Shown here piece by piece: positions 1 through 9,491 of a stretch of 64,000 nt of DNA. Location: contig CM038215.1 of the NCBI GenBank assembly GCA_021442155.1, positions 274,763,014-274,827,013 of the forward strand. Direction: 5' to 3'. The stretch comes from Cymbidium sinense (lineage: Eukaryota; Streptophyta; Magnoliopsida; Asparagales; Orchidaceae). The notes beneath the pieces were generated by a model, which worked only from the letters and a program-made list of their open reading frames with translations, was not told the DNA's origin and ran no database searches. The translations under genes and the position numbers were made by a program. Every line of letters begins with the position of its first letter. Within the stretch, counting starts at the first letter, position 1.

Positions 1-395
1 CATCTGAATATAACCAAATAAAGATGGCCCATGAAGATGAAAAACAACTAGAACCAGATCAAAATATATATTACTATAAGGTCATGCCTTTCATCCTTAA
101 AAATGTCGGTTCTACATACTAGTAGGCTATTACTCGAATATTCAACAAACTCATTCTCCATCAAGTTGAGTGCAATGTCGATGATCTTGTGGTCAAAAGT
201 AGAGAAAAGGAAGACCATCTCTTTGAATTCAGAGTAGTTTTCAAATAGTTAAGATAATTTAACCTCAATATGAACCCCCTGAAGTGTGCATTCGGAGTAG
301 CATCTAGGAAATTCCTTAGGTTTGTTATCTGACACTAGAGAATCGAAATTGATCTAAAGAAGATTAAGGCGATATTAAAAATGTGACTACCTAAA
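1..395 (+). pseudogene. Ty3/gypsy reverse transcriptase, C-terminal fragment (copy 1)
   Basis: Reverse transcriptase would copy retrotransposon RNA into DNA inside virus-like particles. Reading from base 3 gives YNQIKMAPEDE, then a VMPF-like stretch, the catalytic box and NMNPLKCAF, which is the palm-to-thumb part of a Ty3/gypsy RT. The catalytic YVDD box reads NVDD at 174-185, so the Tyr is lost; the minus-strand copy near 42.5 kb still has YVDD. In-frame stops at 120-125 (two TAG), 246-248, 255-257, 330-332 and 336-338 show it is dead. The 5' part lies outside the window. The reading frame changes between here and the RNase H domain downstream, so at least one frameshift separates them. Family assignment is firm from domain order and motifs. 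Confidence 0.9.
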
Positions 396-465
396 ATTTT
401 AACTCAACTCAAATCATTCCAATGGCAGTTAGAGAATCTAAGATGCTTTATATCCAACCTATTAG

Positions 466-1010
466 CAAGATGTTGGTGATTCTCAGCACTTGTCAAAAAG
501 GATGTCAAGTTTAAGTGGGATGACAAGTGTGAGCTTGCCTTTGAAGACATCAAGCAATACGATGACATTGTTCTTGTAGCCCATCTGAGGAGCTCATACT
601 TTACACTACTGCATTAGATGACTCTCTTGGTATTTTATTGGCTCAAGCAAATGATGAAGGGAAGGAAAATGCACTCTACTACCTTAGCCATCATCTATTC
701 TCTACTGAGGCTAATTATCCACCCATTAAGAAGCATTGCCTAGCTTTAATTTTTGCATCCCAAAAGCTATATCACTACATGCTTCCTTATAAGGTGAACA
801 TAATCTCTAGGATCAATCCATTATAGTATCTCATGAGATGGATGACGCTATCTAAATGGTTGGCATGATGATCCAAGATCCTCTCACAATTTAACATTAC
901 TTTCATAACCATCTGTGCAGTGAAAGGACAAGAGCTAGCAGATTTCTTAGTAGAACACTCACTACCTGCTGACTCTCTGCTTAGTGATGATCTTCCCAAT
1001 GAATAAATCA
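466..1010 (+). pseudogene. Ty3/gypsy RNase H domain plus connection (copy 1)
   Basis: The canonical gypsy RNase H removes the RNA strand of the RNA-DNA hybrid. The thumb/tether reads ALVKKDVKFKWDDKC near 482-525. It is followed by LILYTTALDDSLG, then ALYYLSHHLFSTEANY and HCLALIFASQKLYHY, the classic YxSR...AExxYxxxEKExLA region. The tail GQELADFLVEHSLP near 925-965 is the ADFLxxHP linker that leads into a second RNase H in Tat-type elements. The longest open piece is 638-826; TAG codons at about 824 and further stops up to 1,003 interrupt the frame. From about 600 to 2,821 the pol remnant stays in one frame, broken by stops rather than indels. Confidence 0.9.
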
Positions 1011-1018
1011 TAAACTTA

Positions 1019-1440
1019 GGGGATACTAGCATTCACCATTGGGAGATGTACTTTGTTGGTGCAGCTTCCTATCAAAGAGGAGAAGAACCAGAATCTACTA
1101 TTCTAGGAATGGTAAGGGTAGGAATAGTTCTCTTAACTCCAGACCACGATGTGATGAGATTCTCATATCATCTATCCAATCCTTACACCAATAATGAAGC
1201 TGAATATGAGTCTCTGCTTGCCAATTTAGAGTTAGCCATTACTCTAAGCATCTAGAACATCAACATCTTTAGGGATTCTTAATTAGTTATCAACCAAATG
1301 GTTGTGTCCTATAAGATTATAAAGCCCAAGCTCCATCACTACCATAAGTACACCATGGAGTTTTTGGCCCAAATCCTAGAGGTTACCATTTATAAGATTC
1401 CTCGAGTATAGAATGTCATAGCATATGCTTTAGCTAAGCG
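1019..1440 (+). pseudogene. Second (archaeal-type-like) RNase H domain, Tat lineage (copy 1)
   Basis: Plant Tat/Ogre/Retand-type Ty3/gypsy elements carry a second RNase H after the canonical one; this domain defines the lineage. Visible landmarks are MYFVGAASYQRG (usual form YFDGAA), VGIVLLTPD, NNEAEYESLLANLELA, then RDS and LVINQ near 1,270-1,300 and a HHYHKYTMEFLA-like end. The first catalytic Asp of YFDG is Val, as it also is in the minus-strand copy. The NNEAEYE glutamate is intact. Stops near 1,253 and in the position of the Gln of the GDSQLV motif break the domain. The lineage call is from recalled family motifs, not a search. Confidence 0.85.
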
Positions 1441-2835
1441 TGCCAAGGAGTTGACATGTCTATAGGATGATTCCCTATCAATAAAGGTCTAAAATAGACA
1501 ATCATTATCTTTTATTGATATTGAATTCATCAAAAAGTACTCTCTTGAAGGGGATGTTGCCATTACTAAGAAGGAAGAGGAGTTAGATTAGAGGCAACCA
1601 TTCATGGATTACCTAAATAAAGGAAAACTACCTCAAGAGAAGTCCCAAGCCTAACAGATGAAGCAATGTGCACTTTCCTATGCTCTTGTCGATGGTGTCT
1701 TGTACTGTCGGTCTTTCGATCATATGTTGTTACATTATTTAGACAAGGGTGAAGCTCATAAAATCATGATCAAGGTACACTCAGGATTATGTGGAGCCAA
1801 CCAATCCAGTCCGAAGATGAAAACTAAGATCAAGATACTAGGAGATTACTATCCATCGATGATCAAAGATTACATGGATACGGCTAGGCGATGCCACCAA
1901 TGTCAAATACATGGTGTAGTCCTACACCAACCACACAACATTCTAAATTCTAAGTTGGCCTTATGGCCATTCAAGTGTTGGGGTACTGCCATAGTGGGTC
2001 TGATTGATCCTCCTTCTTCTAAGGGTCATCGATTCATCTTAGCTACTACTGAATACTTTTCCAAATGGGTGAAGGTGATTCTGCTCAGAGAGGACAAAAC
2101 AAAGCATGTGCTCCAATTTCTTAGGAACCATATCATATATAGGTTCAGAGTGCCTCGAAGAATTATATCTGATAATAGTGCTCCATTCAAGAGCACCAAG
2201 ATCAACAAATTTTCCCAGAGACACAACATAGATTAGGGATATTTTACCATCAACTACTCGAGGGAAAACAGCTTAGAAGAATCCTTCAGTAAAACTCTCA
2301 TCCAAATACTGAAGAAGACACTTGACAACAATAAGCGATAGTGGCATGAGTAGTTAGTTGAAGCCTTATGGGCCTACTGCATCACATATAGAACTCCAAC
2401 TCAATCTAATCTTTTTTCCTTAGTGTATGGGTCCCAAGCCATTTTACCATTAGAAGTCCAACTCCCTTCACTAAGGATAGCTGTGGGTAGCAAAATCATA
2501 ATAGAGCAGAATGCCAAGTTGAGGTTAGAAGAGCTCGAAGGTTTGGAGGAGAGATGCCTGCGGGAATGCCAAAATCTCAAGTTGTACAAAGCTAAAATGA
2601 TTCAAACTCATAACAAGTTGGTTCATCCCAAAACTTTTCAAGTAGGAGATCTTATTTTAGTTCTAAGGAGACCGATTATTGCCTGTCGTAAGATGGGAAT
2701 CAAGTTTGAACCCACTTGGGAAGGCCCTCTAGTAGAGAGAAGGTCTACCAAGGAAAATATTATTAGCTTATTAATCATAATAGAGAGCATCCAATACTTT
2801 CAATCAATATGCTCTACTTAAAGAAATATTATAAA
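1441..2835 (+). pseudogene. Ty3/gypsy integrase, near full length but decayed (copy 1)
   Basis: Integrase inserts the element's cDNA into the genome. A linker (1,441-1,655) precedes the zinc-binding part, whose VHSGLCGANQ and CHQC give the first His and both Cys; the second His is replaced by Asn. The core has lost its first catalytic Asp (Ala at 1,988-1,990 in WGTAIVG). It keeps the second Asp (2,171-2,173, in SDNSAPF) and the Glu (2,279-2,281) at the expected D-x35-E spacing. The C-terminal part reads LWAYCITYRTPTQ, SLVYGSQAILPLEV, GDLILVLRRPII and FEPTWEGP, as in Tat-type integrases, ending near LKKYY at about 2,835. Open segments are 1,658-2,236 and 2,423-2,821; stops near 2,236, 2,339 and 2,351 break the frame. 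In the mirrored copy at 40.8 kb everything after the zinc finger is deleted. Confidence 0.9.
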
Positions 2836-3000
2836 TCATGTTCAAAAATAATTATCAGTAATGAAAATTTCATTTTGAATTCAATCTCTTCCATGTTGAA
2901 AGTATTCTTATTTGTGAATTTACCATGATGTGTTTAGGGAAGGTGTAATGAACCTGAGTGGTATCCTATCCTTAATCGATACAACATAAACACAAACTAC
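2836..3000 (+). other. Post-pol spacer of the retroelement
   Basis: About 165 bp directly after the end of the integrase reading frame. No open frame or repeat is evident. It probably belongs to the 3' untranslated part of the retroelement. No LTR boundary (TG...CA) or convincing polypurine tract could be fixed here. The corresponding sequence is absent from the mirrored copy, where a deletion joins the integrase zinc finger to sequence matching about 3,020 here. Confidence 0.5.
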
Positions 3001-4785
3001 ACGCAAATATATAAAACAAACACATAACTTTTATCTCGAGAAACTCTGAGTTGAGATAACACCCCTAGCGGTACTCACTCAATAGCTGCTCTAGGTTGGG
3101 CTGATGTGCTACCCTCCCAGTGTGTCACCCCAGCAGTGTTCTTGCTTTGGAGGATGTAAGTTTGATATGCTTTCCTTCTTTACTTAGCTACTACACATCG
3201 ATGAGCACCTTGTTAGTTTGGTAGGCCTTACTGCATGGTCAGTAAGCTACCTCATGTTGGTTTCATTTAAGAGGATGTGAGTCTGGTGTGTATTCTTCTT
3301 AGATTAGCTTCGTGCATTGACTGGGTCCAGTCCCCTAGCATCCCCTTCCCTCCTGATTACTTCAAGTCTGGGTCTAGTCCTTCCTCGAGCTCCCTGCTTA
3401 GTAGTCACTCTAGGTCAGATAGCATCTGTGCTACCAATGATAGACAATCCTAATAATTAGTAACACATGGAAAGTTGTAAGCCTAAACACTCTCTTTCCA
3501 AATTGATCATTGCACACCAACGAATAGCTTAGGTTGGTTGATTTTCACTATGCTGATAGATATACCACTCATGTTGACGGATACACCTTAGGTTGGTTGG
3601 TTATCGCACCTTAGGATACACCACTCATGTCCGATGTAAGTTTGTTTAACTTTCTCCTTGAGTTGGCCATCGTATAGCTATAGGCTTTCTTTTCCAGGGC
3701 TCAAGACAATGCCCCTAGCAGCATCTCCCATGTGGGCACTATATTTGGATCACATCCTTTGTGAACCCATTTATACATTACTCGAGTTACTATTAGATTG
3801 AATAGTTCCCCTTTCCTAGTAACCACCCCTGTGGTTGGAGAATCAATTCTATGGATTTGCAGATTCTCCTTTGGTCTAGTAAATCTAAGATAGGTTAAGG
3901 CCTACATAGCCCCTACTCAGTGTGGTCCCTCGCATACCAACAGGGTCCACGGAAACATATAAACAAAATATATATTCACTTGTGAATTAAGAGGACACCC
4001 CTAGCGATATATTTTCCCAAGCATGCATCCTATCTTTAGGGTAGTTTCAGAAAAACTCCATAGGATGGGACTACTTTGAGTTAATATAAGTCCCCAACCG
4101 ACATTCACTCAAGAGTGTCTGTTATTAGTGGCTACCAATAGGTCACCCCAGTGGTTGTTCCCTGCTTTAAAAGATGTAAGACTGCTACTCCTTCCTAGCA
4201 AAGTTGTTGCACACTGAAAGGCAACCCCTTAGGCAGGCTAGCTCTATCCCACGACCAGTAGACTATCCCTTTGGATTTGCAAATTTGAGATTGGATAAGT
4301 TTGATATAGCCCCTTCTTAGTGGGTCCATCGCACACCAACATGGTCCATAAATTAAATCGATCAAATTTGACCATGCTCACATCCCCAATAGATATTCCC
4401 TCAATTCAAAATCAAACTAAACCAAACAAACCATCCAAATCACATGAAATTAAGATAAAACTAATCTTGACTACTTTTGAGTTGACATAAGTCCTTAGTG
4501 GCATTGACTCAGTATTCACCCTAGGTCAGATTCGATTTATTATGCATCCAACAGGTCACCCGAGTAGGTTTTCCTTACTTTGGAAGATGTAAGTCTGCTA
4601 CTCCTTCTTCCTAGAACAACCGTTGCACACAGAAAGGCAACCCCTTAGGTTGGCTAGCTCTACCCCACAGCCAGCAGACTATCCCTTTGGATTTGTAAAC
4701 CTGAGGTGGAGCAAGGCTGATATAGACTTTTCTCAGTGGGTCCATCGCACACCAACAAGGTCCATACATTAACTCAGATTAAATT
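3000..4785 (+). repeat. Degenerate tandem repeat, about 410-bp units, in the retroelement 3' region
   Basis: A block recurs with the same order of landmarks: TTGACATAAGTCC, a CTAGGTCAG-like stretch, AGGTCACCC, GATGTAAG, CTACTCCTTC, AGGCAACCCCTTAGG, GGCTAGCTCTA, CCCTTTGGATTTG, then GGTCCATCGCACACCAAC. The last landmark falls near 3,925, 4,325 and 4,740, giving a period of roughly 400-415 bp. More decayed partial units lie upstream to about 3,000. Plant Tat/Ogre-type elements often carry tandem repeats next to their 3' UTR, which fits this position. No coding potential is seen. The same zone recurs inverted at about 39,000-40,790. Confidence 0.75.
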
Positions 4786-5345
4786 AAACCTAATATGATT
4801 TTCTCCAGTGGAGTTAAATCACACCCTTCTCCTTAGTGGAGCCCCAAATCATATATAGACATGTCAAGAAAATAAATCAAATTCAAAACCAACCTCCCTA
4901 ATGGAGCCAAATTAAACAAACTCCCCCAGTATAGTCTAAATCTAAGAAATCCAATCATACTCTTATTCCCAGTGGATACAACCCCACACAAACCTATGAA
5001 ATCAAACTCAAATCTCAATCCCCAATGGATAGCCCAAACCTACATCCCTAGTGGAAGGTTCATATACCTGATCTCGAGTGGACTCAAGACCATATCTCTA
5101 GCATATGTGCCTCCACATCAATTAAAGTAGAACAAATTAAAGTTGATTCAATCTTAATCCTCAATGGATTATAGATTCTTATCCCTAAGGGATCTTCTTT
5201 CCACAAAACATATAATCAAATTAAATTCAAACCATATCCCGAGTAGATTTTCTCCTTCTATGCCCTTGATGTAGACCCCTCACATGCCATGTCCAAAGCA
5301 TGTGTGATCCCCTAACGGATCTCCCTCCATGTCCTTGGCATGGAA
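4786..5345 (+). repeat. Minisatellite with CCYAGTGGA core
   Basis: A short motif of the form CCC(C/T)AGTGGA recurs at irregular 25-75-bp steps. Clear or degenerate copies lie near 4,803, 4,830, 4,893, 4,922, 4,966, 5,021, 5,044, 5,074, 5,157, 5,182, 5,234 and 5,309. The filler between copies is AT-rich (ATCAAATTAAA type). The mirrored arm has the same array near 38,440-38,990 as (T)CCACTRGGG. It is probably a tandem array inside the retroelement's non-coding region. No gene is seen. Confidence 0.7.
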
Positions 5346-6890
5346 TTCTCATCGAATCTTATTTCTTCTCTTATGCACACCTTTAATACTTCAACCAAAA
5401 GCCTAACAACATAGTGGTTCAAATTACACCATCTTAATATTGTAATCAATATTTTATGATTTGTGATGGTGCAAACTCAAACTAACTACACAATATCTTG
5501 TTAAACATATTATAGTGTGAATTAGCACACTATATTATATTATAATATATGATGTAATATTATAATTTGCTATAATATAATATATGATCTAACATTACAC
5601 CTCATTATAATCACTTAAAAGGTACAAAAGTTTCTCAAAATATGAATAATGTTCATTTTTGATGTAAAATTATTATTTTTCTATTAGACATGGTACAAAA
5701 TAGCATAATTTTGGTGTTGCTTCATTGTGTGTGATGTCAATTTGGCCAAATTCTTCCATCTCAAACTTCAAATTAACATTTTTGTGAGTTTTAACCCAAT
5801 GTATTATAACAAAAGTAAAACATACTAAAATGTATGATAACATTTAGAAACACACCACCACATTCATATATATGTGAAGCTATATTATTATGTACATTAT
5901 ATTTTAATATCCTTTCATATAATATATTATCTTACATTACACCTTAAAATGAATCCCTTTAAGAAAAAAATATATATATAATTTGGCTGAAAAATGAACA
6001 TTTATTTTAGATGCAAAATTTCATTCTTTTAATTAAATGACACACCATCGTACACCCCCAATGATGTTCCCAAAAGCTTACTTTATATTTGGCCAAATCC
6101 CATAATCTCAGCCTATAAATCATTATATTTTTGAATTATACCAGTACAAGCTCTACTACATCATACTATAACAAACTAAAATATGCTAAACAACAAATTG
6201 TAATACATAATATTATGCTATAATGCATGATGCTACACTATGTTTTGGCATCCCATATTATAACACACTATAACATATTATATTATATTACATTGCATAT
6301 CACATCACAAGGGATTGCTTAAGATAAAAATCTTAAAATTAGTCTAAATAATAAAAAAATATATATTTTCGTCGTACCACTTACATATTTTAAATTGAAA
6401 AAATATATTATGATGCCATGCTCAACCTATTATGAATTTGGCCAAATTCCACCATTTTAAAGTCTAAATTAATATTTTCATAAATAATGCTAGTGTAAGC
6501 TCGACTGCATGATTGTAAAATATTGAAAGAATTTAAAATGCATAGAATAATATATTATGATATATGATGCTACACTTTGCTACAACATATAAAATTATTT
6601 TGAACATAAAATCTTACTTTTTAGACTACAAGTGGCGTAGCACACCTTTAGTACTACGACCTAATTCCTACTTCAAATTTAATAAATTTCATCATCTAAT
6701 TTATTAAATCAATATTTTTATGATTTATATTAATATAGACTATAGGGAACAATGCCATAATATATTAAAACATTTTAAAACATCATATAACATCCAAAAA
6801 CACATCACTACATGATGACATATAAGATGCTACATTATACTATAATATATGGTATTATAACATGATTTAGGTTTAGGATTTATGGTATTC
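5346..6890 (+). repeat. AT-rich tandem repeat, about 250-350-bp units
   Basis: Very AT-rich sequence in which one block recurs: GGCCAAATTC, then a CCATCTTAA-like stretch, AAATCAATATTTT, ATGATTTATA, then ACTACATxATxxTATAA and blocks of TATAATATAT. Copies begin near 5,420, 5,745, 6,092, 6,441 and 6,690, so steps are about 325, 347, 349 and 249 bp. Copies are strongly diverged. No open frame of note is present. The same set recurs inverted at 36,950-38,400, and a displaced fragment lies at 13,783-13,963 inside the telomere-like array. Confidence 0.7.
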
Positions 6891-6995
6891 AAATCTCTAA
6901 TAGTCAAGAGAAAGACTCTTGAAGACATTTTCTTTAGCTACCATAATTATGTTAGAATTGGGTCGTTCTTTAGATCTACTCCTAATGACATCTTT
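6891..6995. other. Junction between AT-rich repeat and telomere-like array (left arm)
   Basis: About 105 bp of low-repeat sequence running from CAAATCTCTAATAGT to CATCTTTATTCAAG, after which TTTAGGG-type DNA starts. The reverse complement of the same sequence lies at 36,815-36,930, with roughly nine in ten positions matching by eye. The boundary with telomere-like DNA is at the same base in both. A short telomere-like scrap (6,864-6,885) lies just before it in both arms. Confidence 0.8.
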
Positions 6996-7388
6996 ATTCA
7001 AGGTTTAGGGTTAGTTTTGGGTTAGGGTTTTTGGTTTAGGGTTATAGGTTTTAGGATTTAGGGTTTATGGCTTTAGGGTTTAGGGTTTAGGGTTAAGGGT
7101 TCAAGGCTTTAGGGTTTAGGGTTTAGGGCTTAAGGTTTAAGGTTTAGGGTAGGGTTTAGTGTTTACAATTTAGTGTTTAGAGTTTAGGGTTTAGGGTTTA
7201 GGATTTAGGGTTTATGTTTTAGGTTTAGGATTTAAGTTTTAGTTTAGGGTTTAGGGTTTAAGGTTTAGTGTTTATAGTTTAGTGTTTAGGGTTTACTATT
7301 TTTAAGGTTTAGGGTTTAGGGTTTAGGGTTTATGTTTTTGGTTTAGGATTTAAGTTTTAGTTTAGGGTTTAGGGTTTAAGATTTTAGA

Positions 7389-7880
7389 TTTTTTTTCAAT
7401 AGAGAACAAATTCATATTCAACATTTCTTCTTTTCTATTTCATCAACCAATTAACACCCCAAGTTTTCTAAGATAGAAGCCATGACATAGATAAAAAATG
7501 AGCACCCATAAAGAAAATCAAAAACCCTAGATAAGTAGAACCGTCTCTACTATAAAGGCACAGTTCCATAAGTAGTAGATCAGATCAGTTGTTCTTCAGT
7601 TTCTCCAGTTCAAATTAGAACCACTCCTACCTCTCGAGTAGTAAGATTTGGCATCATATCTGAGATCTCTCCCTCAGCCACCATCATGGCTGTAACCTCC
7701 ATCACTCCCCTCACCTCCATAACGACCACTACTCCGACCACCACCTCCATATCCACCAGCACCTCTAGATCCCCCACCACCACTACGATAATGATCGCCT
7801 CCGCCTTCACCTCAACCGCCAGATCTAGACTGAGCCTAGTTGATGGTGATGTTCCAGCCGTCAAGGTTTTGCCCATTCTT
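7389..7880 (-). pseudogene. GR-RBP 3'-end cassette, copy A
   Basis: A fragment of a plant glycine-rich RNA-binding protein gene (GRP7/GRP8 class; RNA chaperone or splicing regulators with one RRM and a Gly-rich tail). On the minus strand it starts at AAGAATGGGC beside CCCTAAA. It reads NGQNLDGWNITIN, a stop, then AQSRSGG: the end of the RRM. A Gly-rich part with GGGGSRGAGGYGGGG and SDGGYSHDGG follows, ending NWRN and TGA at 7,596-7,598. About 195 bp of 3' UTR and a short A tail (T run at about 7,389-7,397) follow. TAG after the RRM and two TGA codons in the Gly-rich part inactivate it. The long open frames here on both strands are out of frame and are not genes. Confidence 0.85.
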
Positions 7881-8389
7881 AGGGTTTATGGTTATTTTAG
7901 GATTTAGGGTTTGGGGTTTAAGATTTAGGGTTATAGGTTTTTGGGTTTAGGGTTAAGGGTTTATGGTTTAGGTTTAGAGTTTATGGTTTTAGGGTTTAGG
8001 TTTTAAGGATTTAAGGTTTAGGGTTTAGGGTTTAGGGTTTAGGGTTTAAAGTTTAGGGATTAGAGTTTAGGGTTTTAGGGTTTAGGGTTTAGGGTTTAGG
8101 GTTGTAGGTTTAGGGTTTAGGGATTAGGGTTATTTTTAGGGTTTAGTGTTTAGGATAGGGTTTATGGTTTATTTTTTAGCTTTAGGTTTTTATTTTAGGG
8201 TTTAGGTTATTTTATTTTAGGTTTATTTTATTTTAATTTTATTTTATTTAGGTTTTTAATTTGTAGTTTCGTTTGGTTTTAATTTATTTTATTTTAGTTT
8301 ATTTTATTTTTCATTTTATTTATTTTTTGGGTTTAGATTTAGCATTATTTTAATTAATTTATTGGATTTTATTTATATATTATTTTTTA

Positions 8390-8700
8390 TTTAGAGGAGG
8401 TTTAGGTGGGGATAGTATGGTTATAGTTTAGTATAGGAGAGGTTTAAAGTGATAGGGTGAAGGTTTAGAGGATTTGGTATGATCAGGTTAGTGGCCCAGG
8501 CCTCAGTGGGAGGTTAGATTTAGTCAGTTAGTAAGATTAGGAGATATTTAGATGAGTGGTAAAGGTCAGTATATAGAATTTAGGTTTAGAGGGTTAGGAA
8601 GTTTAAGGGTGGGGTAGTGGGTTTAGTCAGTGGTAGTGGTAGAGTCAGTTTATGGTGGTATTTGGTTTAAGGAGGGCCCAGGAGTAGTGGTTTAGGGTTA
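8390..8700. other. GC-richer variant island inside the TTTAGGG-like array
   Basis: About 310 bp where the TTTAGGG rhythm is replaced by words such as GGTCAGG, GGCCCAGG, AGTGGTAG and GTGGGGTAG. It contains no recognisable gene and merges into ordinary array at both sides. Similar islands on the C-strand arrays lie at about 33,340-33,570, 52,540-52,900, 55,930-56,180 and 59,205-59,460. It may be a diverged satellite variant or a base-calling artefact in telomere-like DNA. Confidence 0.5.
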
Positions 8701-9056
8701 AGTAGTTTAGGGATTAGGGTTTAGGTTTAAGGTTTAGGATTAGGTTTAGGGTTTATTTAGGTTTTTGTTTAGGATTTAGGGTTTAGGGTTATGGATTTAG
8801 AGTATAGGGTTTTTTTAAATTAAGTAAATGGGTAGGTTTAGGTTTATTTAGTTTATTTTTTATTTATTTGAGTTTATTTTGATAAGTATTTTTACTTAGG
8901 TTTATTTTTTATTTATATTTATTTTTGTTTATTTTTTAGGTTTAGGTTTATTTTTTAGTTGAGTTTTTTTTTTTTTTTAGGTTTATGTTTTAGGGTTCAG
9001 GGTTTAGGTTTTATGTTTAGGGTTTAGGGTTTAGGGTTTAGGGTTCAGGGTTTAAG

Positions 9057-9491
9057 GTTTTTTTTAACAGAGAACAAATTCATATTCAACATTTCTTCTT
9101 TTTTGATCTCATCAACCAAGTAGCACCCCAAGTTTTCTAAAACATAAGCGATGACATAGATAAAAATGAGCACCCATAGAGGAAATCAAAAACCATAGTC
9201 AAGTAGAACCGCCTCAATTGTAAAGACACCATTCCATAAGCAATAGATCGGATTGACCATTCTTCAATTTCTCCAATTCCCATCAGAATGACCACCACAG
9301 CTATAACCTCCATCGTTCCTCCCACCTCCATAACTACCACTGCTCCGACCACCACCTCCATATCCACCAGCACCTCCGGATTCCCCACCACAACTTTGAT
9401 AACCACCACCTTCAACTTTGCCTCCACTGCCAGATCTAGAGTGAGCCTTGTTAACTGTGATGTTTTGGCCGTCAAGGTTCTGCCCATTCTT
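9057..9491 (-). pseudogene. GR-RBP 3'-end cassette, copy B
   Basis: Same fragment as copy A, starting at the same AAGAATGGGC point. The RRM end reads NGQNLDG, but the usual Gln-Ala after NITVN is Lys-Ala (AAG). The Gly-rich part is shorter than in copy A; words decode as GGGESGGAGGYGGGG and the tail as SDGNWRN in broken frames. The stop is TGA at 9,264-9,266. The 3' UTR keeps the segment reading ATGTTGAATATGAATTTG on the minus strand, followed by an A-rich tail. Frameshifts between the RRM end and the Gly-rich part make it non-coding. Confidence 0.8.

Noticed and set aside
2026..2229. Minus-strand open frames under the integrase core
   Set aside because: Shadows of the integrase reading frame on the + strand, which carries the D-x35-E spacing and other integrase motifs.
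4833..5018. Open frame on the minus strand inside the minisatellite
   Set aside because: It spans several minisatellite units and has no counterpart in the mirrored arm.
2836..6890. A full LTR with TG...CA ends
   Set aside because: I could not find paired termini, a primer-binding site or a duplicated flanking segment that would define an LTR in either arm.
7610..7907. Overlapping open frames on both strands (88 and 73 codons)
   Set aside because: Both are out of frame with the GR-RBP fragment that explains the DNA. The Val/Met-rich and Thr/Ser-rich peptides are frame-shifted readings of Gly-rich codons. The same applies at 9,137-9,500, 14,260-14,542, 16,562-16,859, 34,758-34,958 and 36,080-36,353.
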